DNA of 64,000 nucleotides from Pectinophora gossypiella (GCF_024362695.1 NC_065422.1:9113534-9177533); one strand, 5' to 3'. Shown: positions 32,325 through 41,841, numbered from the stretch's first letter. Numbers and translations are program-made. The notes: generated by a model from the sequence alone, not told the origin.

Positions 32325-32600
32325 ATCGCGAGCTGATTGACCGCCGCTATGTGTCTAGCGCACATTTTTTGAACCATCAGGTCATTTTGGGATGACTGTA
32401 AATTCAGACATTTTGGGAAAAATGTTATGAAGTAATTAAGAAAACCAAGAGATGTCGCTAAAAATCTGATGCCAAGATAAAAACACCAAGATGGAGTGAA
32501 CGCCGAACGTGACTTACCGCTTTTTTTTTTCGCTGCCGATCGATATTCAACAAACCTAATTCTACTAAATTCTATATCTATTGCTTCACTATGGCTAGGG
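32325..32600 (+). repeat. REP5 interspersed repeat
   Basis: Shares scattered blocks in order with 37855-38120: TAGCGCACATTTTTTGAACCA, ACACCAAGATGG, TTTTTTTTCGCTGCCGAT, CAACAAACC and TTGCTTCACT. Two diverged copies of an unknown repeat. Confidence 0.55.
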
Positions 32601-33446
32601 TAACCGGGTCGTTAGGATCGGACCTACATATATTATATTTTGATATAAACAGTCGCACCCGCGCCGCGTCCGCTTTGCATTGGCAATGGGAATGCAGCTT
32701 TGTTTCCAGCAACGAGATCGCGTAAATTGCGGGTTTTACGAACACTACTCTATATTTATTTTGTAAATACATTGTTCAATCTACCACGTCTCTAGTTCTC
32801 TACGTCCGAGGTAAGTTGAATGTACAATGTTTTTGTATGTAATCGCTATTGATGGTTCTATGTATATAAGTCGAAATAATTTCCAGTATTCTTACTTTTG
32901 CACCTTTATAAAATAGATGCATCGATCCTTGAAGTTCTTTATCTTAGCCAGGGCAATATGCGAGAATATCTCATATATATTGGCAGATCTTTTCACTACG
33001 ACGAAAAGCGAATTTAATCCGGACAAAATGGGTAAACATTTGGGAATAGATCTTTTTTTTATCGTGTGTAGATGGTTGTGAGATGGACGACCAATCTCAG
33101 GAACCCAAATTTCTAATAACCTTGGCATCAGGGTTGACCCGCCAAAGGGGCCAAAGGGACTCAAATGAGAAATTATTATACTATACCATTAATTATCATC
33201 CCTTCCCTATTACTGAATGTAATGGGCGGTAAAGGATGACATTCACTACTAAATCATTTAGTTAATGCTCTATAGCAAATATCTGCAGCAATAACTGACA
33301 GAAATGTGAAACCTTGTAAGCAGCCCTAGAAAGCCCGGCATATCAATTTGTCCGGTCGACCGGTTAAAGCAGATAACGAGTGAATGTCTGCCTACTGCGT
33401 TCAGCCCATATACAAACACAGCAGTGAGCTATCTCTACAGTACATA
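32601..33446. other. No gene; degenerate SINE-2 end
   Basis: 33060-33165 resembles a minus-strand SINE-2 3' end (ATCGTGTGTAGATGGTTGTG, CATCAGGGTTGACCCGCCAA). Nothing else recognised. Confidence 0.4.
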
Positions 33447-33595
33447 CCTACATAATTTCACGCCCATAATCCCTAAAGGGTGGGCAGACCCACAAGTAAT
33501 CAGAAGACAACTCTTACAGCCACTTTTGATAGTATGCGCAAATGGTTCTTTGTTTGTCGTTCGCGTTAGACACAATCCCTCTGTAAGTTTTTATG
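33447..33595 (+). repeat. REP3 interspersed repeat
   Basis: TTCACGCCCATAATCCCTAA, GTAATCAGAAGACAACTC and GACACAATCCCTCTGTAAG in the same order as at 11335-11530. Confidence 0.65.
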
Positions 33596-33659
33596 ACGTG
33601 TGCGGAGAAGACAAGCAAGCACTCCCAGTCCAGCATAGAAGCTTGCATACCATAGCTTC

Positions 33660-33748
33660 ACGCAGTTTTCACTCCTCGCCAGCTATGTTTAAGTCCCATG
33701 TAATGAGGTCGAGTCTATTGCCATTAACCGGGCACAATTCCTGGAACC
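33660..33748 (-). repeat. REP2 interspersed repeat
   Basis: CGCCAGCTATGTTTAAGTCCC and CCATTAACCGGGCACAATTC read as the reverse complement of REP2 at 20035 and 8035. Confidence 0.6.
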
Positions 33749-33763
33749 CGCGTATTATCAATT

Positions 33764-34068
33764 CATCATCATCATCACCAGCCCATTAACGTCCCCACTG
33801 CTAGGGCACGGGCCTTCCCTATAGATGGATAGGGAGATCGGGCCTTAAACCACCACGCGGGCCCAGTGCGGATTGGTGGTTATTAACGACTGCTAATGCA
33901 GCCGGGACCAACGGCTTAACGTGCCTTCCGAAGCACGAAGGAGTTCGAGATGAAAACTTTTTTTTTTGTGGTCACCCATCCTATGACCGGCCTTTGCGAC
34001 AGTTGCTTAACTTCAACAATCGCAGACCGAGCGCGTTGACCGCTGCGCCACCGAGCTCCTCTGTTATG
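33764..34068 (-). mobile_element. SINE-1, full length
   Basis: CATCATCATC 3' end at the left; head CCACCGAGCTCCTC at the right followed by about 8 extra bases. TTATCAATT flanks at 33755-33763 and 34069-34077 (9 bp). Confidence 0.92.
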
Positions 34069-34077
34069 TTATCAATT

Positions 34078-34185
34078 ATATGACCTAAACATGAATTCAA
34101 GTCGAATTCACTGGTTTACAGCCCGAGACGGGATTCGAACCAGAGTAAGTCACACGTTCTCTGAACGCCCTATTAGTAGAAGGTT
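34078..34185 (-). mobile_element. SINE-3 head remnant
   Basis: ACATGAATTCAAGTCGAATT, TTCACTGGTTTACAGCCC and GGGATTCGAACCAGAG correspond to the diverged tRNA-like head and B box of SINE-3. Confidence 0.55.
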
Positions 34186-34220
34186 CAGTAGAAGTAAAGA
34201 AGCTTATAACCACTTACTTA

Positions 34221-34368
34221 CAATCATGAGCAAAATCATGTACCCACTTTAGAACCCTGTCGCACTATCATATTTGACATTTAATAAGACTTACGGTTTA
34301 ATTTGTCAAAAAAGTTAATGTGACATGGTTTCAAAGTGTATACATATTACTACTACTCGTGACCGTAC
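34221..34368. mobile_element. MITE-B copy
   Basis: CAATCATGAGCAAAATCATG at the left and CTACTCGTGACCGTAC at the right, with GTCGCACTATCATATTTGAC and TTTGTCAAAAAAGTTAATG inside. The inner sequence lies in the opposite direction to 10723-10868. The left TIR is partly mutated. Confidence 0.75.
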
Positions 34369-34617
34369 ATCTGAGTCTCAGTTCTTCAGACATTTCGTGT
34401 TCATCGACAATTACACAGTCAGTACACAAATAACGTATGTAATAGACATCTACTTCGTTTCGGTCTGGTGGGAATATTTATATAATTAGTTAATTAGAGT
34501 GGATTAGTAGGTATTCCTGCTAATTAGGTGCGCTATTATTTAATCAATCATAATAAATAATGCTCGGTGTTCGATGTAACTTGGTGTTTACAAGTTAGAC
34601 GAGTAGATCATAAACTT

Positions 34618-34951
34618 TGGTGCTGATACCTGTACACACCATCAAATTTTATTTTAAGTTATACCTGTCACTTTCTTATCCGCTGAAAAAGAGGGGGACG
34701 GGTAATCGACAGGCATAACATTTATGGAACGTCAATTTTAGGCAGAAATTTAAAAAGCCTTCCAAAATTTTACATTAGACAATAACCCGACAGAATTAAG
34801 TTGACAGCACACGTCAAACGGGTTGCATATGAGCCAGATGTTTCTTTTATTCGCGCGGGTTATTCATTCATTTTAAAATTAACAGTTGTCAATCATCCGT
34901 CCCTTTCCTTTTCGGCGGATAAGAAAATGACAGGTATAACTTAAAATAAAA
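34618..34951. mobile_element. MITE-C, right tip missing
   Basis: Left arm GGTGCTGATACCTGTACACA, TTTTAAGTTATACCTGTCAC and TTATCCGCTG. The right arm TTTTCGGCGGATAAGAAAAT and GACAGGTATAACTTAAAATA is its inverse. The last 30 or so bases of the right TIR are lost. Confidence 0.8.
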
Positions 34952-35815
34952 CTCTTCCCTCACTCTCTCTACATGACTCTCTCCTTCTTCTCTTACTCTT
35001 TCTACATGAACATGGTGGCAAAGCCTATCGAATCGACACATTAAAAATGATTATAGATACTTACAACAATACAGAATTTTTATTTGTGTCCACAATGAAT
35101 ATTACCTGAAACAAAAACATGACATAAATATTCCGATGCGCAATTAAACTTTGTTTTCGTCTATTTTAACAAATAATAGAAGCAAAGGATAATAAAAACA
35201 CGTTAAACCATTTATAATGACATAAATACCGGACTAGCAAGTATATTTTTTGACGTGAATTATCATTGATTTGCTTCGGTTAGTAAATGTTAGGTATTTA
35301 GGTATTTAAGTATTCCATGTACCTACGAAAAAAGCTATAAGTCACATCCTTCGGGCACAGTCGTTTTAAAAACTTACATTATATGGTTTTAAATTTAGAA
35401 CGGAGAGTTTGAAAGGGATGTCCTTTTCAATAGTCATTTGTAATTGGCTTACACATTAGTACTGTTGTCTATGAACATTACAACGTTATTTATTAGTTGT
35501 GCATAGGTGTAAGTGATCTATTAAATATATAACCTTAATAGATATGTAGTCATGTGCGAGTAGCTTTATCGCAGCAATATATTTTAAAATAGCCGTTCTC
35601 AATTCAATTCCAGCGCTCAATATTTGTAATGTCGTCGGGGACGGTCGCGAACGGATCGCCGCGATATGAAATCGAGACGTGAACGCAATACTGCGAACTA
35701 GTGTGGCCATCCTTCTAAATCGAAAATGTTGTAGGATGAAAAATGGAATTCTAGTAACAATTAAGAAATATAACAGAGCAGAAATCGTTTATTTGCACAA
35801 AAACAAGACAATAAC
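34952..35815. other. No gene seen
   Basis: AT-rich; a CTCTCTACATGACTCTCTCC simple-sequence patch near 34965-35010. The overlapping frames at 35486-35948 show no motif. Confidence 0.4.
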
Positions 35816-35828
35816 ACTATATAACATT

Positions 35829-35947
35829 GTTTTGTTTTTGTTGTTTTGTTTGTCATCCCTTGATCATGGCACTTGCAACAGTGTCGAAATATCGGGAGTC
35901 TTATATCCCCATTTAAACGTGGTAAGAACCCGCTATTATGTGCTTTA
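35829..35947 (+). mobile_element. PAL monomer (single arm)
   Basis: Only the right half of PAL is present: GTCATCCCTTGATCATGGCA, CAACAGTGTCGAAATATCGG and GGTAAGAACCCGCTATTATG. Flanked by ACTATATAACATT (35816-35828) and ACTATGTAACATT (35948-35960), a 13-bp duplication with one mismatch. Because this copy has no left arm it may represent the pre-palindrome form. Confidence 0.75.
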
Positions 35948-35964
35948 ACTATGTAACATTTTCA

Positions 35965-36260
35965 CAAAACAATAATAAAAAGGATGTTCGTCGAAATGAT
36001 CATAAGGTGGTAGTACACGTCCTGATATTAAAGGGGCTCACTCAGCACAAGTCGCAGCGTGAACCACGAGGCTGGTATTATGTGGACGTCACTAAGGGTG
36101 GTATTAATAAACTAATCTCAGCTTCGAGACTGCCCTCAAGATCATGTCAATGTGACAGTTCTCATATAAAAACAGAGACTTGAGCATGATCTTGAGGGCA
36201 GTCTCAGCTGAGATTCGTTTATTAATACAACCCTAAGTGACGCACGAGTATCGTGGCACG
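35965..36260 (-). mobile_element. LINE-P retroposon fragment, split by a MITE
   Basis: GGATGTTCGTCGAAATGATC, GGCTCACTCAGCACAAGTCG, AACCACGAGGCTGGTATTAT and GTGACGCACGAGTATCG match 40241-40612 and, less closely, 46697-46985. The orientation is inferred from tails in those copies. It is interrupted at 36096-36233. Confidence 0.7.
36096..36233. mobile_element. PIF/Harbinger-like MITE nested in LINE-P
   Basis: GGGTGGTATTAATAAAC and CTGCCCTCAAGATCATG at the left are inverted at the right as CATGATCTTGAGGGCAG and GTTTATTAATACAACCC. TAA lies on each side (36093-36095 and 36234-36236), and removal restores a continuous host repeat. 138 bp, noncoding. Confidence 0.88.
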
Positions 36261-36674
36261 AATATCGATTATAGCCCAATTAGGGTACCTACGTATCAAA
36301 ACTGGCTGCAGTTGACAGTTGTCTTCCGACTACTTGTGGCGGCGGTGGCGGTATCCACCAATAGGGATCATATTTTTCTGTCTATAACTATCTGTTCCTT
36401 TTTGTATGAACTAAAGTATTTCATCTGAAAACAATATTTGTGGATCACAGCTCCATTCCAGCAGACAAAGCAAACAGTTTGGAGGTGTTAGCGAACCGAG
36501 TGCCTCGGTGCAGTGTGTTAGTGCATGTGCAAACAAACACGCTCATCCCGTGATATACGGCCCGGAGCGCATCCAGCCTGCATTGATAATGTACGTGCAA
36601 CGTTATATTAGCATATCTGGAGTTTGATGTAGTACCCAGATATATGGAGACTAAAATGTCGGAGTAAACTTCTT
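36261..36674. other. No gene seen
   Basis: Unrecognised apart from a REP3 scrap at 36310-36365 (ACAGTTGTCTTCCGACTACT). Confidence 0.4.
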
Positions 36675-36945
36675 ATACAAACACGAACACGCTGCCAGAA
36701 GACAACTTGCAGCCACATTTAATAGATAGATAGATATACTTCATAGAAGTGAAGATAGAAAAGGGAAGACCAAGAAGAGCTTACATGGAACAGGTTAAAG
36801 ATAAGGCGAACATCGTGTTTTATAAAGAAGTCATTTGGCCTTTGATAGACAAGACTGGAGAATGCTACACCGCCAAGAGCGTGGCTCTTAAATTAATGAT
36901 AAAGATGAAAACGTTACATAACGCACAATACGAAGTCTAAGATGG
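36675..36945 (+). mobile_element. RTE-like LINE C-terminal remnant
   Basis: REP3-like AGAAGACAACTTGCAGCCAC precedes a frame reading KGRPRRAYMEQVKDKANIV then FYKEVIWPLIDKTGECYTAK. GRPR followed by an acidic/basic helix and a W-R/GE-Y motif resembles the C-terminus of RTE-like LINEs, and the segment is homologous to 15510-15735. No upstream reverse transcriptase motifs are present. Confidence 0.65.
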
Positions 36946-37074
36946 ATATGATGAATTCTATGGTGGTTGGAATCATCCCTTCCATTATATTGGAAAGGTT
37001 TCGGGAAGCCAAGTATTTAGTTGTTGATTTTTATTCGCTACCATTCGATTATAGAAGGACTATTCCTTAAACTT

Positions 37075-37215
37075 AAATCAGAATCATTGATTCAACGTAC
37101 CTAATTATCATGGATAAACTTGTTGAAGGTCAAAACATTTTTGAAACTACATCATTTCGCAGGGTGTTATGGCTGAGGAGAAGAAATGACAAGAAATTGC
37201 AACAACAACACATAT
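37075..37215 (-). mobile_element. LINE 3' end remnant
   Basis: Reverse complement of 54035-54225: AATCAGAATCATTGATTCAA, ATCATGGATAAACTTGTTGA and TGTTATGGCTGAGGAGAAG. On the minus strand it ends in AAT(C)A...GATTCTGATT, a tail-like repeat. Confidence 0.65.
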
Positions 37216-37521
37216 TTTAAATCAATGCGGCAAAGCATAGGAATTAGCCTAACATTTAGAATTACCAGAGCAGCAAACTGAATGGTGATCAGCTGAATCG
37301 ATAGCGTAGAAACTTACGCAATAGGAGCAACGCATCGGTAACCGTTCGTAAAATCAAACACAGCACACTAACCGCTGATTGGCGCTGGCGGCATCAGCTT
37401 GTGCGGGCTGAAATAGGGTTCCCAGAAATAGGGATGTCCGAAGATAATAATAATAATCGTTTATTTTACTGTGTGTGTGGGTGTGTAGAAGTAGGTGGTG
37501 TGTGAGAATGAGGATATATCA

Positions 37522-37815
37522 TCATCGTCATCAGCCCATTAACGTCCCCACTGCTGGGGCACGGGCCTTCTCTATGGATGGATAGGGAGATCGGGCCTTA
37601 AACCATCACGCGGGCCCAGTGCGGATTGATGGTTATTAACGACTGCTAATGCAACCGGGACCAACGGCTTAACGCGCCTTCCGAAGCACGGAGGAGCTCG
37701 AGATGAAAACTTTTTTTTTTAGTGGTCACCCATCCTATGACCAGCCTTTGCGAAAGTTGCTTAACTTCAACAATAGCAGACCGAGCGCGTTTACCGCTGC
37801 GCCACCGAGCTCCTC
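37522..37815 (-). mobile_element. SINE-1, full length
   Basis: Perfect 10-bp duplication GGATATATCA at 37512-37521 and 37816-37825. Tail CATCATCGTCATC at the left, head GCGCCACCGAGCTCCTC at the right. The open frame inside it is an artefact. Confidence 0.94.
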
Positions 37816-37854
37816 GGATATATCAAAATACACGGAAACTCGTTGTCACGGACA

Positions 37855-38120
37855 AGCGCTACTTAGCGCATATTTTACGAACCAATTAGTTCGATTCGTT
37901 CGATCGTATTTATGTCAATGTCAAGATATTTGAAAATGTAACGTAATAACCAAAAATCTAACAAATGTAACTAATAACTTACGCCAATAAATAAGATTAC
38001 CAAGATGGGGCGAATGACAACACACGGCCTTTTTTTCGCTCCCGATTAATATTGCTACAAACCAATTTATACCAAAAATATACCATTTATTTATCTCTAT
38101 TTCTTCACTCGTATTCGTAA
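37855..38120 (+). repeat. REP5 interspersed repeat
   Basis: Partner of 32325-32600; clearest shared blocks are TTACCAAGATGGGGCGAA, TTTTTTTCGCTCCCGATTAA and CTATTTCTTCACTCG. Confidence 0.55.
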
Positions 38121-38317
38121 TCGAAATGAACGACCGCAAGTCCTTTTTAAGGAGAAGACAACTACAACCACTCTTAATATTTAAGTGACCTGTAGTGAAC
38201 AGTATACCTAATGACAGTATACCTAGGTACATCATTCTCGATGATATGCCCAAGAAAAAGAGCGGAAAAAATACTTCTTTTTACATCGAAAGCGGTCAAC
38301 GACAGCCCCATTTGATT

Positions 38318-38402
38318 TGAGGTAAACTTAGTTCGGCCGCTGGTGGGGAGCGGAGAGTTACCGTTCTATACGTAGTATTATCCGTTATTCTATGCCATAG
38401 CC
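38318..38402 (+). repeat. REP4 3' part
   Basis: CGCTGGTGGGGAGCGGAGAG and TACGTAGTATTATCCGTTAT match the end of REP4 at 3355-3556 and 59952-60030. Confidence 0.7.
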
Positions 38403-38654
38403 GGAAAAATCCGATTAAATACGTGCTAGGCTTCGATCGGCCCCATCGCACTGAACCGGCCTCCAATAAGCCATTAGCGCAGCGCCATTAGAAAACTGCG
38501 GCCTATGGCAGTAACGGTGGCTATTGCCGCTTGCCGCTGTACCTGATTTCAACCGGCCAAGTGTGGAGCTTGACGCGGGTTTTTCTTAGACAACAAATAG
38601 ACAAGCGGCAAAGAAAGAGGGTAGACAGATATGTCTGCCCGTAGAAAATTATGG

Positions 38655-38826
38655 ATCTACCAACTCCACTCCAATCTCATCAGTCATCCCGTGATCATAA
38701 AATAAATAAAAAAGTGTTTATTTCTTGTTTTAAGCAATATATAGTTATGAGGCAACCCCAGGAAGCAAGGTTAATGCTTGGGTTGGGGATGATAGCACTT
38801 GCAACAGTGTCGAAATATCGGGAGTT
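38655..38826 (+). mobile_element. PAL monomer split by a LINE tail
   Basis: CTCATCAGTCATCCCGTGATCAT (38675-38697) and GCACTTGCAACAGTGTCGAA (from 38796) are adjacent in intact PAL copies. They are separated here by about 98 bp that, on the minus strand, end in AATAAACACTTTTTTATTTA, a LINE-like tail. The PAL copy ends at CGGGAGT and lacks the right end. Confidence 0.7.
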
Positions 38827-38894
38827 ATGTACGTAGACATAACGTAATGTAAACGTATTTAGAAAACGATTATGACACTTTTTTTTGGAAAATC

Positions 38895-39099
38895 TCGTAA
38901 GTGACATCGTAACGAATATTAAGGGAGATATTTCCGCTCATTATTCCGAGTTAATATCAAAGGGCAATTTTCATCGCAAAAGAATAGAATTGAAAATAAT
39001 TAAAAAACACACAAAGAGGAAAATTCCACTTGATATTCACTCAGAATCATGGTCTGAATCATCCGCCTCAGTATTCTTTACGATGTTACTAACGCCCTG
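38895..39099. mobile_element. MITE-A, left tip missing
   Basis: Left arm from GTAAGTGACATCGTAACG and GAGTTAATATCAAAGGG. Right arm CCACTTGATATTCACTCAGA and ACGATGTTACTAACGCCCTG followed by TA. The first few bases of the left TIR are replaced. The frame 38885-39121 is its shadow. Confidence 0.8.
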
Positions 39100-39199
39100 T
39101 ATTTATTTCCAGCTGGCATGAATACTTAATATTTACGTACTTATTACTATTAAATTATTAGTTTTAAAAAAAGTTCGACCTTTATGTTTTTTAATGTAC

Positions 39200-39470
39200 T
39201 TTTGTGTATTGCAAAAGCGGTATATAAAGCGAAAGTTGATGGTAGGGCTGGCAGAGGAAGACCGAGAAGGACTTACGATGATCAAATTGGAGATGTCCTT
39301 AGAAAAGGTTCAATACGATCTACTGTGAACCGGCGTGCGTGTATGAAGCGATTGATGAATGTGGAGGAAGCAAGAGAAGTGTGTCAGGATCGAAGCAAAT
39401 GGAATTCTATAGTCTCTGCTTAACCCGGTGGGAAATAGGCGTGAGTTTATGTATGTATGTATGTATGTGT
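39200..39470 (+). mobile_element. RTE-like LINE C-terminus with (TATG)n tail
   Basis: Open frame reads KAVYKAKVDGRAGRGRPRRT, then DDQIGDVLRKGSIRSTVNRR and KRLMNVEEAREVCQDRSKW to a stop. It is followed by GGGAAATAGGCGTGAGTTTATG and (TATG)n. The GRGRPRxT motif and length fit the last ~75 residues of RTE-type LINEs. Best copy of a family also present at 9618, 52880, 58020, 59322 and 60858. Confidence 0.82.
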
Positions 39471-39569
39471 ATCAATATATCGATTCAACGACGGACAAAG
39501 TTCCGAAGGTGCACTTTGGCGCTATACTTTTGGATCTTTTGATCTGCTCAACCATTAACCATTACAGAA

Positions 39570-39712
39570 GATTCATGACTATTATACGTAGATGGCGATA
39601 TGGCTCACCACCTAGCACGTTGGTCTAGCAGAAAGCTTGGTGAGGCGTGGGTACTTAGTTCATCTTGCGATGGATGTATCTCTGATTACCCTAATTGGAA
39701 TATAGTCACCAG
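39570..39712 (+). repeat. REP1 interspersed repeat
   Basis: GGCGATATGGCTCACCACCT, CACGTTGGTCTAGCAGAAAG, GGTACTTAGTTCATCTTGCG and GAATATAGTCACCAGC. Nearly complete, with a degraded tail. Confidence 0.72.
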
Positions 39713-40087
39713 CTTTCGACCTGCTGAATTTGAAACCCTTCCAGCTCTACGGCATCAAAGCCATCAATTCCCCGTCTATGACTCGAACCGCAAGCTAATA
39801 CGATTTCTGATACAGCAGTAACGGGTGGCCACATCGGCTAGCAGTTAACTTTAACGACATATTCTGGCTGTGGAGATAGCCCAGCCATTGCCATCAGCCG
39901 ACTGATTTACAGGCCAAGCTATTTCGAAACATGTAATCGCCGCTTTGATACGGTTGTTCAAAGTAATCTGATGAATATTGCCAATCTTTGGATCTACTGC
40001 TAAATTGAGGGTAATTCAATTCAAGTTCGGCAATTACGTCCAAGTGGCGAAGACTTGGTAGTATAATCGTTCGTATATATTGATCGT
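39713..40087. other. No gene seen
   Basis: Unrecognised moderate-complexity sequence. Confidence 0.4.
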
Positions 40088-40665
40088 GTATATTGATTTA
40101 TCTTAAGTGCAGTTTTCACTAACACAGTCGCTGTTTATAATGGTCGAGCAATTATAGACGGCGATACGACTCACCACGTTGGTCTAACATAAAGCTCAGT
40201 GAGGTGCAGCTACTTAGTTCATCTTGCGATGGATGTACTTAGAATAGAATAGAATAGAAAAAGTTTATTATAAAAGGACGCCACACACAAAAAAAGACAA
40301 CAACATCATATCAAATTTCCACTAAAACAATTACAAAAAAGCAAGACGGATGTTTGTCGAAATGACCATAAGGTGGTGGTGGACGTCCTGAGATAAAAGG
40401 GCCTCACTCAGCACAAGTCGCGGCGTGAACCACGACGCTGATATTATGTGGACCCTGTTGGGTGACGCACGAACATCGTATTTCATAAACACGTGTTAAT
40501 GGTGTATATACTCCAATTCAATTCCAAAATATACATTATAATATATACCAAATTATATTAATAGAATTAGAGTGTACATAGACAAATATTCTGACAAGTA
40601 GTAAGTAGACAAGTACTTGTGACTACCCCAATACGGATACAGTCGTGAGCTTATGTTATGTTGAT
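40088..40665 (+). repeat. REP1 split by LINE-P
   Basis: Left half 40088-40240 (TTTTCACTAACACAGTCGCT to GGATGTACTT). Right half 40613-40665 (GTACTTGTGACTACCCCAAT to GAGCTTATGTTATG). The junction falls inside a segment that is continuous in other REP1 copies. Confidence 0.85.
40241..40612 (-). mobile_element. LINE-P retroposon nested in REP1
   Basis: Flanked by GTACTT (40235-40240 and 40613-40618). On the minus strand it ends GGCGTCCTTTTATAATAAAC and an (ATTCT)n tail, so this is the 3' end of a 5'-truncated LINE. The body has GGCCTCACTCAGCACAAGTC and GAACCACGACGCTGATATTA as in 35965-36260. No recognisable protein. Confidence 0.85.
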
Positions 40666-40916
40666 GATACATTATTTATGTAGATGGTATACCCATAAGG
40701 CATAAATGTTGAAGACGTAAAAGGACAGCGCCGGGAAAATCCAAAATGACCCGTTTGCCATGTATGGTCATTATAGCAGAATATTTTTTCTACTCACAAT
40801 GACGGATGTCATAAAGAAATATTTACGTGAAGGTACAAAAATTTCAAAGACCGTGGAAGACCTTGAATTTACAGTTTTAAAAACAAGTAAGATCACTTCA
40901 AACAACAAGTTTATAA

Positions 40917-41198
40917 GGGTGCTACCAGACCAATCATCGATCGATGCATCATCGACAGCATCGATCGATGGTAGAATAGAATAGTCGACGTCGATCGATA
41001 CTTTCTACCAGACCAATCGATCGACCATCGATCGACGGCATCGATCGATGGTAGAATGGAATAGTCGACGTCGATCAATAGTTTCTACCAGACCGACGGA
41101 TCGATTATCGATCGACGGCATCGATCGATGGAGTCGAATGGTATCTGTCGATCAATTAAAGTTACCAGACCAGTCGATCGATTGGTCTGGTAGCACCC
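40917..41198. mobile_element. MITE filled with a TCGA-rich minisatellite
   Basis: Perfect TIR GGGTGCTACCAGACCAATC at the left and its inverse at the right, flanked by TAA on both sides (40914-40916 and 41199-41201). The interior is three tandem units of about 80 bp (CTACCAGAC starts at 40923, 41005, 41085 and a partial at 41163), each dense in ATCGATCGATGG and GTCGACGTCGAT. TAA duplication suggests PIF/Harbinger. The small frames over it are repeat artefacts. Confidence 0.9.
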
Positions 41199-41520
41199 TA
41201 ACACTGGTTTTGGTTATTACCAAAATCGTTATATTATGTTAAAGCATGCAAACACGTGAATTTTGATTGTGGTCAGTTTTCAATATGTTTTAACAATCTT
41301 TGTAATCAATGAGGGACTTCCCAGGCTACGTTCCTCGAATACAATATAGATGGCGCTGTACACATTTTCCTTCGTTTAACATTTTTTTTTCATGGATAAC
41401 AGACACATGATTCTTATATCTTTGTTTTTGGGTATAAATGAGGACCCTTTTTATTACACTCAGGCACAATTGCATCTTACACCCATTATCCAAATATCAA
41501 GCAACAATATTTTTTATATA
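41199..41520. other. No gene seen
   Basis: AT-rich unrecognised sequence. Confidence 0.4.
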
Positions 41521-41534
41521 TGCTTCTGCCATTA

Positions 41535-41827
41535 TTAGGAGCTCGGTGGCGCAGCGGTTAACGCGCTCGGTCTGCGATTGTTGAAGTTAAGCAACTTTCG
41601 CAAAGGCCGGTCATAGGATGGGTGACCACAAAAAAAAAGTTTTCATCTCAAGCTCCTCCGTGCTTCGGAAGGCACGTTAAGCCGTTGGTCCCGGCTGCAT
41701 TAGCAGTCGTTAATAACTATCAATCCGCACGGGGCCCGCGTGGTGGTTTAAGGCCCGATCTCCCTATCCATCCATAGGAAAGGCCCGTGCCCCAGCAGTG
41801 GGGACGTTAATGGGCTGATGATGATGA
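41535..41827 (+). mobile_element. SINE-1, full length
   Basis: The clearest plus-strand copy. Head GGAGCTCGGTGGCGCAGCGG at 41540; 5S-like GAAGTTAAGCAAC and GGATGGGTGACC; A-run; core CGTGCTTCGGAAGGCACG; 3' end GGGCTGATGATGATG. Flanked by a perfect 14-bp duplication TGCTTCTGCCATTA (41521-41534 and 41828-41841). Confidence 0.96.
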
Positions 41828-41841
41828 TGCTTCTGCCATTA

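Noticed and set aside
33424..33789. 121-codon frame, among the longest here
   Set aside because: It crosses REP3, REP2 and the tail of a SINE-1, so it cannot be a conserved gene.
40760..41242. Two frames rich in Ser, Ile and Asp
   Set aside because: Most of both comes from the TCGA-rich minisatellite inside a MITE.
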